Source: Spirochaetales bacterium (GTDB lineage: Bacteria; Spirochaetota; Spirochaetia; Sphaerochaetales; Sphaerochaetaceae). Taken from it: 64,000 bases of DNA. The notes under the pieces were generated by a model. That model was not told the origin of the DNA, ran no database searches, and was given only the letters and a program-made list of their open reading frames with translations. Of this stretch, positions 15,673 to 23,732 are shown in pieces (positions within the stretch are counted from its first letter, which is position 1; the number at the start of each line of letters is the position of its first letter). The translations under genes and the position numbers were made by a program. The stretch is taken from positions 62,001 through 126,000 of the forward strand of contig JAGABZ010000007.1 in NCBI GenBank assembly GCA_017614375.1, written 5' to 3'.

Positions 15673-16650
15673 TTATTCCTCCTTGTAGATGTCCCTGTTC
15701 TCCGCCAGATTCAGGAGCATCCCGATTGTGTTCACTATCGAAGCCTCGTTGGCCGCGCCGTGTGCCTTTATAACCGGCTTCGGCACCCCGAGGACTATTC
15801 CTCCGCCGAGGGAGTTGAAGTCGTACATCGCCATCAGATGACCGGCCAGTTCCATGAACTTCGGCTCACCGGTCTTTTTGGCGTACCGGACGATGTCGGT
15901 GATTATCCTTCTGGCGATCCCCTCGGAGTTCTTCAGCACCTGATTTCCGGCAAATCCGTCACAGACCAGGACATCGCAGTCCCCGCTGAGGGCGTTGGTT
16001 CCCTCGATGTTGCCGATGAAATTCAGACCGGCCTCGGATTTGAGAATCTGGTGGGTTTCCTTGACCAGTTTGTTTCCCTTGGTCTCTTCCGCGCCGTTTG
16101 AAAGCAGGCCCACCCTGGGTTTCTCAAGGCGGTACAACCTGCGCATGAAGTCCGACCCCTGGTGGGCGAACTGGACAAGCATGGCGGGGGTGCAGTCAAT
16201 GTTCGCCCCGGTATCGACCAGACAGGTAAACCCGCCCGCCTCTGCAGGAAGAACCGCCGCCAGCGCCGGACGGGTACGTTCACCGGGTTTGGAGAGGAAC
16301 ATGACCGAACCTGCCAAAAGGGCACCGGTGCTGCCCGCGTTCACGAGCCCTTCACAGTCAGGATTGTTCCTGAGCTCGGTCAACGCCTTTACCAGCGAGG
16401 AGTTACGCTTCTGATTCAGCGCCGCGACCGGGTGGTCGTAGTTGGTGATGATTTCAGGAGCGTCGATGATATACACCCTGCCGGTATCGGCGCCGTTTTC
16501 TGCAAGGCAGGCTTCGATTACGGAGCGGTCCCCTGTCAGACACAATCTGAGATCAGCAAACTTATCCAGAGCCTGGCAGGCTCCCTTGATGACACTCGAC
16601 GGGCCCTTGTCACTTCCCTGGGTGTCGACGATAATCGTATGGGTTTTCAC
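15673..16650 (-). CDS. plsX: Phosphate acyltransferase PlsX
   Basis: This 325-aa cytosolic enzyme interconverts acyl-ACP and acyl-phosphate, the acyl donor for glycerol-3-phosphate acylation. Features are IVDTQGSDKGPSSVIKGA at the start, the VSAGSTGALLAG-type glycine motif (VNAGSTGALLAG) and the NGAEETKGN segment. The start is GTG at 16650 with AAAGGA upstream. It sits between fakA and fakB, so acyl-phosphate made from scavenged fatty acids can be passed to ACP for elongation or used directly by PlsY, which is not in this window. Confidence 0.93.
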   Translation of the reverse strand: MKTHTIIVDTQGSDKGPSSVIKGACQALDKFADLRLCLTGDRSVIEACLAENGADTGRVYIIDAPEIITNYDHPVAALNQKRNSSLVKALTELRNNPDCEGLVNAGSTGALLAGSVMFLSKPGERTRPALAAVLPAEAGGFTCLVDTGANIDCTPAMLVQFAHQGSDFMRRLYRLEKPRVGLLSNGAEETKGNKLVKETHQILKSEAGLNFIGNIEGTNALSGDCDVLVCDGFAGNQVLKNSEGIARRIITDIVRYAKKTGEPKFMELAGHLMAMYDFNSLGGGIVLGVPKPVIKAHGAANEASIVNTIGMLLNLAENRDIYKEE

Positions 16651-16661
16651 TGTATATTCCT

Positions 16662-18308
16662 TTACTCAAAACCGAGATAGAAGCTGTAGACTTCCTGACC
16701 GCCGTAGTATGTGTCAACCTCGAGGTCAGGGAATCTCCGCCTGATGATTTCATAGGCCTTCAGACTGTCGGCCTCGGTAACCCCATTGCCCCAGAATAGG
16801 GTGAGAATCTCCATGTCCTCAATTCCCTCGATGTCGTCCAGCAGATCCGACAGAGCTTCGAACATGCTCTGCCGGGCGCAGACGATGTGGTCCTTGCGGT
16901 ACATGGCGATGAAATCACCCTTTTTTACTTCCAGTCCGTCCAGAACGGCATCGCGGGTGGCGCAGGCAATCTGTGCGCTGGTGACATTCGATGCCGCATC
17001 GGTCATATCCGCAACTAATCCTTCCGTGCTCGGCACATCAGGCGTGTATATACTAAGAGCACTGAAGCCTTCCTGAACCGTTTTCGTCGGAACGACAAAG
17101 ACATTCGCGCCCTTTACCATCTCACTTGCCTGCTGCGCCGCCATCATGACATTCGCATCATCCGGCAGAATCAGATAGTTCTCGGCATCGATTGAGGAAA
17201 TAGCGTTTACAAAATCCCCGGTTGACGGGTTGTCCCCGAGTGTTATGTCCGCCCCCTGCCCTCTGAAGACCTCGGCAATCCCCTCCCCGGGTGCCACGGC
17301 AATGACGGCGATGTTCTTTTTCGGAGCCTTTTTCATCAGTACTTCCTGATGCTGAAGGGCCATGTTCTCGATTTTTACAGTCAGGAACTCACCGTATTTT
17401 CTGCACTGCTGCAGAACCAGGCCCGGATCGGGGGTATGGACGTGAATCTTTATCACATCGCCGTCCTTGAAGCAGACTATCGAATCTCCGCCAATGGACT
17501 GCAGATAATCAAGAATCACCTGCGGGTCAAAGCTTTCAACATCAACCTTTGCGCTTTGAAGCCTGAGAAGCAACTCGGTACAGTATCCGAACTGAAGCTC
17601 ACTGTCGCGGGTGAAGGCATCGAGATTGATATCGGTCCCTGAGGGTTTGCCGGCGTTCTCCTGATGCTGCGACGGCTTGAAAGCCGGATCCTCAAGAGCC
17701 TGCTTCATTCCCTGGGCGATATAGCAGTACCCGGCCCCGCCGCTGTCGATTACACCGGCCTTTGCCAGAATCGGGAGCATCTCGGTCGTTCTTTTCAGAG
17801 TATCATCCGCCTGAAGAACGTGAATCTCCAGGAGTTGTTCAATTGTTTCTATTGATTCAAGTTGCTTTGAAACCGCCTCCGAGGCCTCCCTGAATACGGT
17901 GAGGATCGTTCCCTCGGTCGGATTGACTACCGCCGCGTAAGCCTGTTTAACTCCGCTTTCAAAAGCCCCGGCCAATTCTGCAACGCCCGCTGTTTCCAGA
18001 CCGCTGAGGGCGTTTGCGAATCCCCGGAAGAACTGCGAAAGAATAACCCCTGAATTTCCCCTGGCTCCGAGAACCGTCCCCGAAGCAAATGCCGAGGCAA
18101 TCCTGCCCAACGGCGTCGCGGGTTCAAGTCCGCTGATGTCGGCCAGACCCTTGTCCATGGTACAGCACATATTGCTGCCCGTATCCCCGTCCGGAACGGG
18201 AAAGACGTTCAGGTCGTTGATGTATTCTTCGTTGGCTCGTATGTTATCAGCTCCGCCGGCCAGCATGCGGGCGAAAGTCCGCCCGTCAAGCGTCTTGGTG
18301 CTGCTCAT
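16662..18308 (-). CDS. Fatty acid kinase catalytic subunit FakA (DhaL/YloV type)
   Basis: This 548-aa protein has an N-terminal DhaL-like kinase domain with the metal/nucleotide motif VPDGDTGSNM near residue 40 and ARGNSGVILSQ, then a middle domain and a DegV-like C-terminal domain. With a FakB protein it phosphorylates fatty acids. The ATG at 18308 follows AGGAGATAG and begins the conserved part. It heads the lipid operon, 75 nt after an ABC-2 permease gene on the same strand, so a promoter of its own is not certain. Confidence 0.9.
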   Translation of the reverse strand: MSSTKTLDGRTFARMLAGGADNIRANEEYINDLNVFPVPDGDTGSNMCCTMDKGLADISGLEPATPLGRIASAFASGTVLGARGNSGVILSQFFRGFANALSGLETAGVAELAGAFESGVKQAYAAVVNPTEGTILTVFREASEAVSKQLESIETIEQLLEIHVLQADDTLKRTTEMLPILAKAGVIDSGGAGYCYIAQGMKQALEDPAFKPSQHQENAGKPSGTDINLDAFTRDSELQFGYCTELLLRLQSAKVDVESFDPQVILDYLQSIGGDSIVCFKDGDVIKIHVHTPDPGLVLQQCRKYGEFLTVKIENMALQHQEVLMKKAPKKNIAVIAVAPGEGIAEVFRGQGADITLGDNPSTGDFVNAISSIDAENYLILPDDANVMMAAQQASEMVKGANVFVVPTKTVQEGFSALSIYTPDVPSTEGLVADMTDAASNVTSAQIACATRDAVLDGLEVKKGDFIAMYRKDHIVCARQSMFEALSDLLDDIEGIEDMEILTLFWGNGVTEADSLKAYEIIRRRFPDLEVDTYYGGQEVYSFYLGFE

Positions 18309-18383
18309 TTCTATCTCCTGTGGAAGATATATATCCACAATCGACAATAGCACAATGACCGGTCGGAATCAACAGAAAGCGTT

Positions 18384-18980
18384 TCAGGCAAAGGACCGGC
18401 GGTCAAGCAATCTGACTGAAAAGGCCGAAGACACGCACACAAGGACGCAGGAGGCCGCGAACAGTCCGATAGAAGCTGCCGTACCGAGATGCACGATGTA
18501 GTCTCCGCGGCTTCCCAGAACCAGCATTCCGAAGAAAAGGAACATGAAGACCACCCGGGACTTGTCCGAGCCCAGACTGTAAAGCACGGGGAACATCACC
18601 GCCGCGAAAAGCAGTGAGAGCGAGGAGCCGAACGCCAGGCTTTCCAGACTCTCCGCCCAAGGGGTGCCGAGGGCGAGCGTTACTCCGACATGCAGAACAG
18701 CTGTAAACACAATCATAATCAGAGCAAAGAGATAACGTGCACGAACAATCTGAGCTGTACTTATCGGAAGTGTACGGACATAGGCGTTGAAGCCTGATTT
18801 CTCGTCGTAGCCGAAGGCCAGCATCGCCGTGACCATCATCAGCACCGGTTCCATCGAGGCGAAGAAACCCAGACTCTTGATAAAAAAAACGGTCGCTCCG
18901 ACATAAAGGGCGAGAAGCCCGAACACCACTATGTACTGCGAAAGGACGGTCTTGAAATCCTTATAAACCAAACCGCGCAT
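18384..18980 (-). CDS. ABC-2 type membrane subunit
   Basis: This 198-aa protein has about six hydrophobic segments and opens with a short amphipathic helix (RGLVYKDFKTVLSQ), typical of the small ABC-2 permeases partnered with a separate ATPase. An alternate start 33 codons upstream was rejected; GGGAGGAGG lies just before the ATG at 18980. It overlaps the ATPase gene by 20 nt. With that partner it may export or protect against a small molecule, or move an envelope component. The substrate cannot be told. Confidence 0.78.
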   Translation of the reverse strand: MRGLVYKDFKTVLSQYIVVFGLLALYVGATVFFIKSLGFFASMEPVLMMVTAMLAFGYDEKSGFNAYVRTLPISTAQIVRARYLFALIMIVFTAVLHVGVTLALGTPWAESLESLAFGSSLSLLFAAVMFPVLYSLGSDKSRVVFMFLFFGMLVLGSRGDYIVHLGTAASIGLFAASCVLVCVSSAFSVRLLDRRSFA

Positions 18981-19773
18981 CCCTGGCCTCCTCCCTGCGT
19001 ACGAAACATCCGGCAATCTGGGCAAGCGTCGGCTCGGACAGATTGAAACGGTTCTCCTTGAAGTCCTCCCGGCGGACAAGGGCCTTTGTTCCCGAAGCGG
19101 TTCTGCGGGCCCCGATCAGTTTCCGCCGGTTCACGGTCTGCATTTCCTTTTCATCCAGGGTAATGACCCTGTACATCTCCTTCAGGGCCCGGACACTGTC
19201 GCAGAACAGCAGACTGCCGGCATACATCAGACCCGCGCGGTCACAGCAGGCCACATCGGCGGCGCTCCGGGCCGAAAGCAGCACCGAGCCCCCTGTTTCC
19301 TTCAGGTAAGACATGACCCGTTCCCCGACCCACGACGGGCAGTCAGGCGGACAGTCGACTACCAGCAGATCCGTCCTGCGGGCCATGGCTGCGCAAAAGG
19401 CCAGTCTCATCTGCCCGTCGGTGTTGAGTGCCCCGGATTTGACCTTTTCCCCGAGTCCCATCTCCGCAAGCAGAGCGGAGTATTTTCCGCTGTCCCAGGA
19501 ATCATGGATCATTCCGAGCATCCTGCCGATCTGCGAAAGGGTCATCGAACCGGGGAAACCGGCTCCCGCCACCACAGCACCCACCGAAGTATTCTCAGCG
19601 ATGGAAATCTCTCCGCCAAAGCGGCGGATCATGCCCAAAACAAGCCTGACCACCGCCGAACGTCCGCTGTCATTCTCTCCGAAAAGCCCCAGTGAACCTG
19701 AGCGCGGCAGTTCGAACGACACGTTTTTGACGTTCCCGTAATCCAGTCCCGATACGCTGAGGATGTTCTGCAT
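18961..19773 (-). CDS. Degenerate ABC transporter ATPase-like protein
   Basis: This 270-aa protein aligns with BcrA/YtrB-type ABC ATPases, but key residues have changed. The Walker A site reads GENDSGRSA, with Arg38 for the invariant Lys and Ala for Thr. The signature position reads LNTDGQ instead of LSGGQ. Walker B reads LLVVDCP, without the catalytic Glu. The H-loop region reads LLSARSAAD, without His. ATP hydrolysis is therefore doubtful. It lies 9 nt after a caspase-like gene and overlaps the permease gene, so it still seems to be maintained as part of an operon. Confidence 0.8.
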   Translation of the reverse strand: MQNILSVSGLDYGNVKNVSFELPRSGSLGLFGENDSGRSAVVRLVLGMIRRFGGEISIAENTSVGAVVAGAGFPGSMTLSQIGRMLGMIHDSWDSGKYSALLAEMGLGEKVKSGALNTDGQMRLAFCAAMARRTDLLVVDCPPDCPSWVGERVMSYLKETGGSVLLSARSAADVACCDRAGLMYAGSLLFCDSVRALKEMYRVITLDEKEMQTVNRRKLIGARRTASGTKALVRREDFKENRFNLSEPTLAQIAGCFVRREEARDARFGL

Positions 19774-19782
19774 CGGACCTCC

Positions 19783-20778
19783 CTACAATCTCAGACCGTC
19801 GAACAGGACCAGATCGTCGCTGCTTCCGGTGATCTTCATATGTTGTTTCGTTCTACCGCCAACATCCTCGCTTCTGAGCACCTCAACCGCTGCGGCGGCA
19901 AGGTTTCCCAGGCAGACGGTATCTCCGCTCTGGGCGGGAATGGTGTCCTCAAGCGTCGATGACGCGCCGTTCCATCCCAGGGCCTTGAGGATGCCGTAGG
20001 TAAAGATTCCGTGCTCCAGTGAATCACTCTCCCAGGACTGCTCATACGGCTTGCAGGCCGTCAGGATGTACAGTCCGTCATTGGATATCGCCGGAGACTG
20101 CGAAAAGAGCAGCTCCAGAGTGCTGACGGAGTTGGCGGATGTGGCGTAGATGGTGCTGTCGGTCGTAACGTTGTTCTCACCGATCAGTGAGCCGCTGTAG
20201 CAGAAATCGCAGATCAGCGCTTTTTTGCCGGGAAAACAGTTCAAAGTGGAAATCAGATCTTCGCCTGTTACGTAGTCCACATACAGTTTGGGCCCGGAGG
20301 GGCTGAGCACCGCCAGCCCGCAGTTGTTCTGCCATTTGTTGGAATCGTAGTAGCTGTAATGCGATTTGTTCTCACTGCCGTTGTTGTAGCCGTGGGAAGA
20401 GACGAATACGACCAGCAGGTCATCCTCTGAGGCCAGAGCGCCGAAGGAGAGGATTTTCGCGTCTATTCTCGTCCTGGTCGGATAGTGGTCATCGGACCTG
20501 GTGTAGTCGTCGCTGAAGTCAAACAGCTCACATTCCCTGCCGGTCTCGTTGCACAGGGCCTGGAAGCACAGCCCGATCTGCCGTGCATCGGCACGGGTGT
20601 ATTTGAGTTTGGTGACCGATTCGTCCGAGCCCGGGACCAAAGCGTTCTCATACCCGATTCCGATTGTGACGATGTACATCTTTCCCCGGGTGGCCAGAGC
20701 CCTGAACAGGTCGCAGCCGCACAGACAGAGGAGAATCGCAACGCAAACGGCAAACGCGGGAATCAGGCGCCTTTTCAC
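19783..20778 (-). CDS. Caspase-like (peptidase C14 fold) lipoprotein
   Basis: This 331-aa protein has a signal with a lipobox-like LCGC (Cys22), so it is likely lipid-anchored and faces the periplasm or the surface. The rest is a caspase-type domain: catalytic His129 in VFVSSHGYN and Cys193 in ICDFCYSGS, the D-x-C-x-S-G form of bacterial caspase homologues. The start is GTG with GGGAGGTG upstream and overlaps the preceding gene by 4 nt (GTGA). It precedes a degenerate ABC pair. Proteolytic activity and targets are unknown. Confidence 0.85.
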   Translation of the reverse strand: MKRRLIPAFAVCVAILLCLCGCDLFRALATRGKMYIVTIGIGYENALVPGSDESVTKLKYTRADARQIGLCFQALCNETGRECELFDFSDDYTRSDDHYPTRTRIDAKILSFGALASEDDLLVVFVSSHGYNNGSENKSHYSYYDSNKWQNNCGLAVLSPSGPKLYVDYVTGEDLISTLNCFPGKKALICDFCYSGSLIGENNVTTDSTIYATSANSVSTLELLFSQSPAISNDGLYILTACKPYEQSWESDSLEHGIFTYGILKALGWNGASSTLEDTIPAQSGDTVCLGNLAAAAVEVLRSEDVGGRTKQHMKITGSSDDLVLFDGLRL

Positions 20779-21341
20779 AGTTCACCTCCCCGCGGATAGC
20801 CGTCAAATCCGACTCTCAGCCCGACTCCCGCACAGACTCCCAGGATGTCCTTACGGTACGAAACCTCCAGCGGTACGCTGAGGGCCAGAAAAACAGAACC
20901 GTCGTCGACCAGCGTGAACAGAGCCCCAAGCGACCCGGAAACGAAGCCGAACCGCACATCGCCGTCGTAATAGCCCTTCCCCAGGGTTCCGGACAGCTCA
21001 AACGCCAGAAAATCGTCCCAATAAAACGAAACGGCGGCTCTCCCGCCCACGCTGCGGAAACTCTTCAGCCGCGTCTGGTCGTACACAGGGGAACGTGTGA
21101 CGAAACCGAGCACACCGGAAACGGAAAAACCGACCCTGCCTGCCTTGATTGACACCGGGTTGAGAATCAGCTGCCCGAAGCCCTGCGTCCGAAACGGAAC
21201 ATCCGTCTTAAGCGAATCGGCCAGCGGTACAGCTCCGTAGTATCCCAGTCTGATTTCAGCCGACGGAACCCAGGCGGCGCCTGCGTACAGCACGCCCGCG
21301 GTCAGCAGAAGAATCAATACAGGAATACACCTTTTGGTCAT
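20775..21341 (-). CDS. Small exported beta-rich protein, possibly an outer-membrane barrel
   Basis: This 188-aa protein has a signal peptide (PVLILLLTAGVLYAGAAW) and then alternating hydrophobic/polar strands with many Gly, Tyr and Phe (EIRLGYYGAVPL, AAVSFYWDDFLAFELSGTL, FLALSVPLEVSYR), ending in GVGLRVGF. That is typical of a small outer-membrane beta-barrel. I do not recognise the family. It is the first gene of a four-gene operon and overlaps the caspase-like gene by 4 nt, suggesting that both work in the envelope. Confidence 0.65.
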   Translation of the reverse strand: MTKRCIPVLILLLTAGVLYAGAAWVPSAEIRLGYYGAVPLADSLKTDVPFRTQGFGQLILNPVSIKAGRVGFSVSGVLGFVTRSPVYDQTRLKSFRSVGGRAAVSFYWDDFLAFELSGTLGKGYYDGDVRFGFVSGSLGALFTLVDDGSVFLALSVPLEVSYRKDILGVCAGVGLRVGFDGYPRGGEL

Positions 21342-21459
21342 AAGGCAAGTCTAGCACATCCGCCGCGGTCGCATGCAACAGGATTCGGCAAAAAACATAC
21401 CCGCTATGAACAACCCGAAGGCCGCCGGGGCGACCTCCGGGAAGTTTTTCACTGAGATC

Positions 21460-22080
21460 TTAGGCGCTCTGGGCAGGTGAATCAGGCTGCACTGATGCCG
21501 CAGGGGCCTGTGGAGCCGGGGCCTGGACCGGGGCCGGGGTTTGGGACTGAGGGGCGGGAGCGGATGCGGGAGCGGGGTTTTCCGCGGGGATACCGGAAAC
21601 GCTGCCGGTGGTGTTCTGCTGCCGGGCCTCGGCGGTCGCGTCGAAGTTCATCTCGATGACCTTCTTGTCCGGCACATCGTACGAAGGATCGGAAATCTCC
21701 ACGACCTGCTGAGGCACGGGTCTGGCGGCCGGTTTGGGCTGGGCCTGATGCGGCTGGTTCTGGAATTCCACATGCTCGGCCACGACGACGATCTTTTCGC
21801 GGGATTCCTCCCTGTCGTTCTTCCAGCGCTCCTGCTTAAGCCGCCCCAGAATCCTCACACCTCTGCCTTTCTGCAGGTGCTTTGCGCAGAGTTCGGCCGT
21901 CTTCCCCCATGTGACGATGCTGAAAAACGATGATTCGGTGGTCAGCTCCTTCATTTTGTTTATGAATGAGCGGTTCACGCCGATGCTGAATCTGGTCATC
22001 GGGACGTTTCCGTCCAGGGTCATTACATCCGGGTCACGTGTCAGGTTTCCTTCGAGCAGTACTGAGTTGAGATTATTCAT
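21460..22080 (-). CDS. ssb: Single-stranded DNA-binding protein
   Basis: This 206-aa protein has an N-terminal OB fold (NNLNSVLLEGNLTRDPDV, TRFSIGVNRSF, FFSIVTWGKTAELCAKHLQKG) of about 110 residues. The tail from about 125 is Pro/Ala/Gln-rich. It ends QPDSPAQSA rather than in the acidic DDDIPF-like tip through which most bacterial SSBs recruit partners. The ATG at 22080 starts the conserved domain and has GAGGCGA before it. A second SSB may exist elsewhere in the genome. Confidence 0.93.
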   Translation of the reverse strand: MNNLNSVLLEGNLTRDPDVMTLDGNVPMTRFSIGVNRSFINKMKELTTESSFFSIVTWGKTAELCAKHLQKGRGVRILGRLKQERWKNDREESREKIVVVAEHVEFQNQPHQAQPKPAARPVPQQVVEISDPSYDVPDKKVIEMNFDATAEARQQNTTGSVSGIPAENPAPASAPAPQSQTPAPVQAPAPQAPAASVQPDSPAQSA

Positions 22081-22270
22081 ATTCGCCTCACATCGGGAGA
22101 AGTGCAAAGCGGCGCCCGGGAACCTGCAACGCAGCATCCGGACGCCTGACAGCCCTTTCCTCGCCCTACTATCCGCGCGAAACCCGCTTTTGCTGAGAAA
22201 AAAAAGCAAAAAATCCAAAAATCCTTTTCACGTTTTCCCTGTGAGTCCGATATTTCCGACTTTCAGGCCG
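22081..22270. other. ssb upstream region
   Basis: No gene of good quality is seen. The stretch has A/T-rich blocks (AAAAAAAAGCAAAAAATCC) that could act upstream of an ssb promoter on the minus strand; I see no convincing -35/-10 pair or operator. Confidence 0.35.
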
Positions 22271-22317
22271 AAAAAAAGGGTGTCCGGCATATCCTGCAGA
22301 GGACTGGCCGAACACCC
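22271..22317 (-). terminator. Intrinsic terminator of module 1 transport operon
   Basis: On the minus strand GGGTGTTCGGC pairs with GCCGGACACCC (one mismatch) and is followed by seven T. It starts 23 nt after the binding-protein stop and separates module 1 from ssb. Confidence 0.85.
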
Positions 22318-22340
22318 CGGTAAACCGGAACAGGTCAGGT

Positions 22341-23696
22341 TTACTTGTTGGTAAGGTTGTACATCTTAAAGGCTTCGTTGATGGTCTCGCACATCTGATC
22401 GATGGATGCCTGGACATCAGCGCCGTTTATGACAGCCTCAAGACAGGTAGCACCGGCGGGTGAATAGATGTTGTTGACCGCGGTAAAGGCGTAGAACGCG
22501 CTGTAGTCGGACTTTCCGAGTTCCTCGAGGACCCTGGCGGTGTAGTTGTCGGAAGCGAGGATTTCCTTGTACTCCGGAGTCTGTGCAACCGCGTCATACA
22601 TGGGCAGATAACCGGTCTTGGCCATCCAGCGGAGCTGGACAGACGGGGAATCGAAGTACTTGATGAACTCGTAGGCACCCTGCTGCTGATCCGGATGACC
22701 GTTGTTGATGATGAAGAAGCCGTTTCCGGAGGAGCAGAAGCCTGTCTGCTTTCCGTTGTCGGTCGCGGAGAACATCGGAACGAATCCATAGGTTCCGCCG
22801 GTCTGGCTGAATACATCATTCATTGTGCTCTTGTACGAGTTGGTGGTGATAATCATGGCCACTTCCTTCGCACCCAATGCCGGGGCGAGGGCCGTCTTGA
22901 CCTTTGCGCCGACCGGATAGACATATCCCTTGGCTCCGAGGTCTGCCCACTCCTTGTAGTAGTTGTAGCAGACGGTCTTCAGGGGTTCCTCATTGTAGAG
23001 AACCTTGGTCGGAAGTCCGTCGACACCGTTGTTGTTGTCGACAGTGTACAGGCCTTCTCTGTGGAAGCAGTAGTTTGCCCAGATTCCGGAGTGCTCCTCG
23101 GAAATCGCGTACTTCGCGTATCCGCCGTCTCCGATCTTCAAAGCCGCCTCATAGACCCTGTCGAAGCTGGTCAGAGAATACGGATCGATTCCTGCAGCCT
23201 CGAAAATCTCGGCATTGTAGAAGAAACCGGAAAGTGAGAATCCGAGGGGGATTCCTACCAGGCGGCCGTTTACACCGTAAGTCGCGACCAGGTTACCGTA
23301 GAAGTTGTAACTCCAGTTCTTGTCGGCGTCGATGAAGTCCTGAGCGTACTTCACCAGTCCGGAGTGGAGGTACGATCCGACGGTCTCGGACGAGCTGTTG
23401 CACATCGCGGGCAGGTTCTCCCTGTCGGTGGACATGAGCTTAGCGAACTGGTCGTAGTAGCCGCCGTTGTACTCAGGGACGACCTCGTACTTGTCCTGGC
23501 TCGCGTTGAACTCGGCGATGATTCCGTCTACGAATTCCGCTGAAGAACCGGTGTAGCACCTCCAATACGGGACGATAATCTTACCGTCTTCTGTTTTCGG
23601 GCTGTCTGATTCCGCGGCTTTTTCGCCTGATCCCTGTGCGAACAGGACGCACATGGCAACCAGAAGAACGCCGAACACCATAAGCAGTTTTTTCAT
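22341..23696 (-). CDS. Sugar-type ABC transporter substrate-binding protein (module 1)
   Basis: This 451-aa exported protein belongs to the extracellular solute-binding family 1. A signal peptide (MKKLLMVFGVLLVAMCVLFA) is followed by QGSGEKAAE, a spirochaete pattern. The mature part begins KIIVPYWRCYTG and has the NSSSETVGSYL segment also seen in the module 2 paralogue. The ATG at 23696 has AAAAGGAGAGG before it. It is the last gene of the operon, after the permeases, which is the reverse of the usual order. The family binds sugars, glycerol-phosphate or polyols; its ligand here is unknown. Confidence 0.92.
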   Translation of the reverse strand: MKKLLMVFGVLLVAMCVLFAQGSGEKAAESDSPKTEDGKIIVPYWRCYTGSSAEFVDGIIAEFNASQDKYEVVPEYNGGYYDQFAKLMSTDRENLPAMCNSSSETVGSYLHSGLVKYAQDFIDADKNWSYNFYGNLVATYGVNGRLVGIPLGFSLSGFFYNAEIFEAAGIDPYSLTSFDRVYEAALKIGDGGYAKYAISEEHSGIWANYCFHREGLYTVDNNNGVDGLPTKVLYNEEPLKTVCYNYYKEWADLGAKGYVYPVGAKVKTALAPALGAKEVAMIITTNSYKSTMNDVFSQTGGTYGFVPMFSATDNGKQTGFCSSGNGFFIINNGHPDQQQGAYEFIKYFDSPSVQLRWMAKTGYLPMYDAVAQTPEYKEILASDNYTARVLEELGKSDYSAFYAFTAVNNIYSPAGATCLEAVINGADVQASIDQMCETINEAFKMYNLTNK

Positions 23697-23711
23697 TTTT
23701 CCTCTCCTTTT

Positions 23712-23722
23712 CCGCAAAGCGG
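23712..23722 (-). other. Small hairpin before the module 1 binding-protein gene
   Basis: CCGC and GCGG with an AAA loop lie directly upstream of the ribosome site AAAAGGAGAGG. A similar but stronger hairpin occurs at the matching place in module 2 (59756-59771). It could protect a processed transcript. Confidence 0.4.
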
Positions 23723-23732
23723 TTGATTACTG

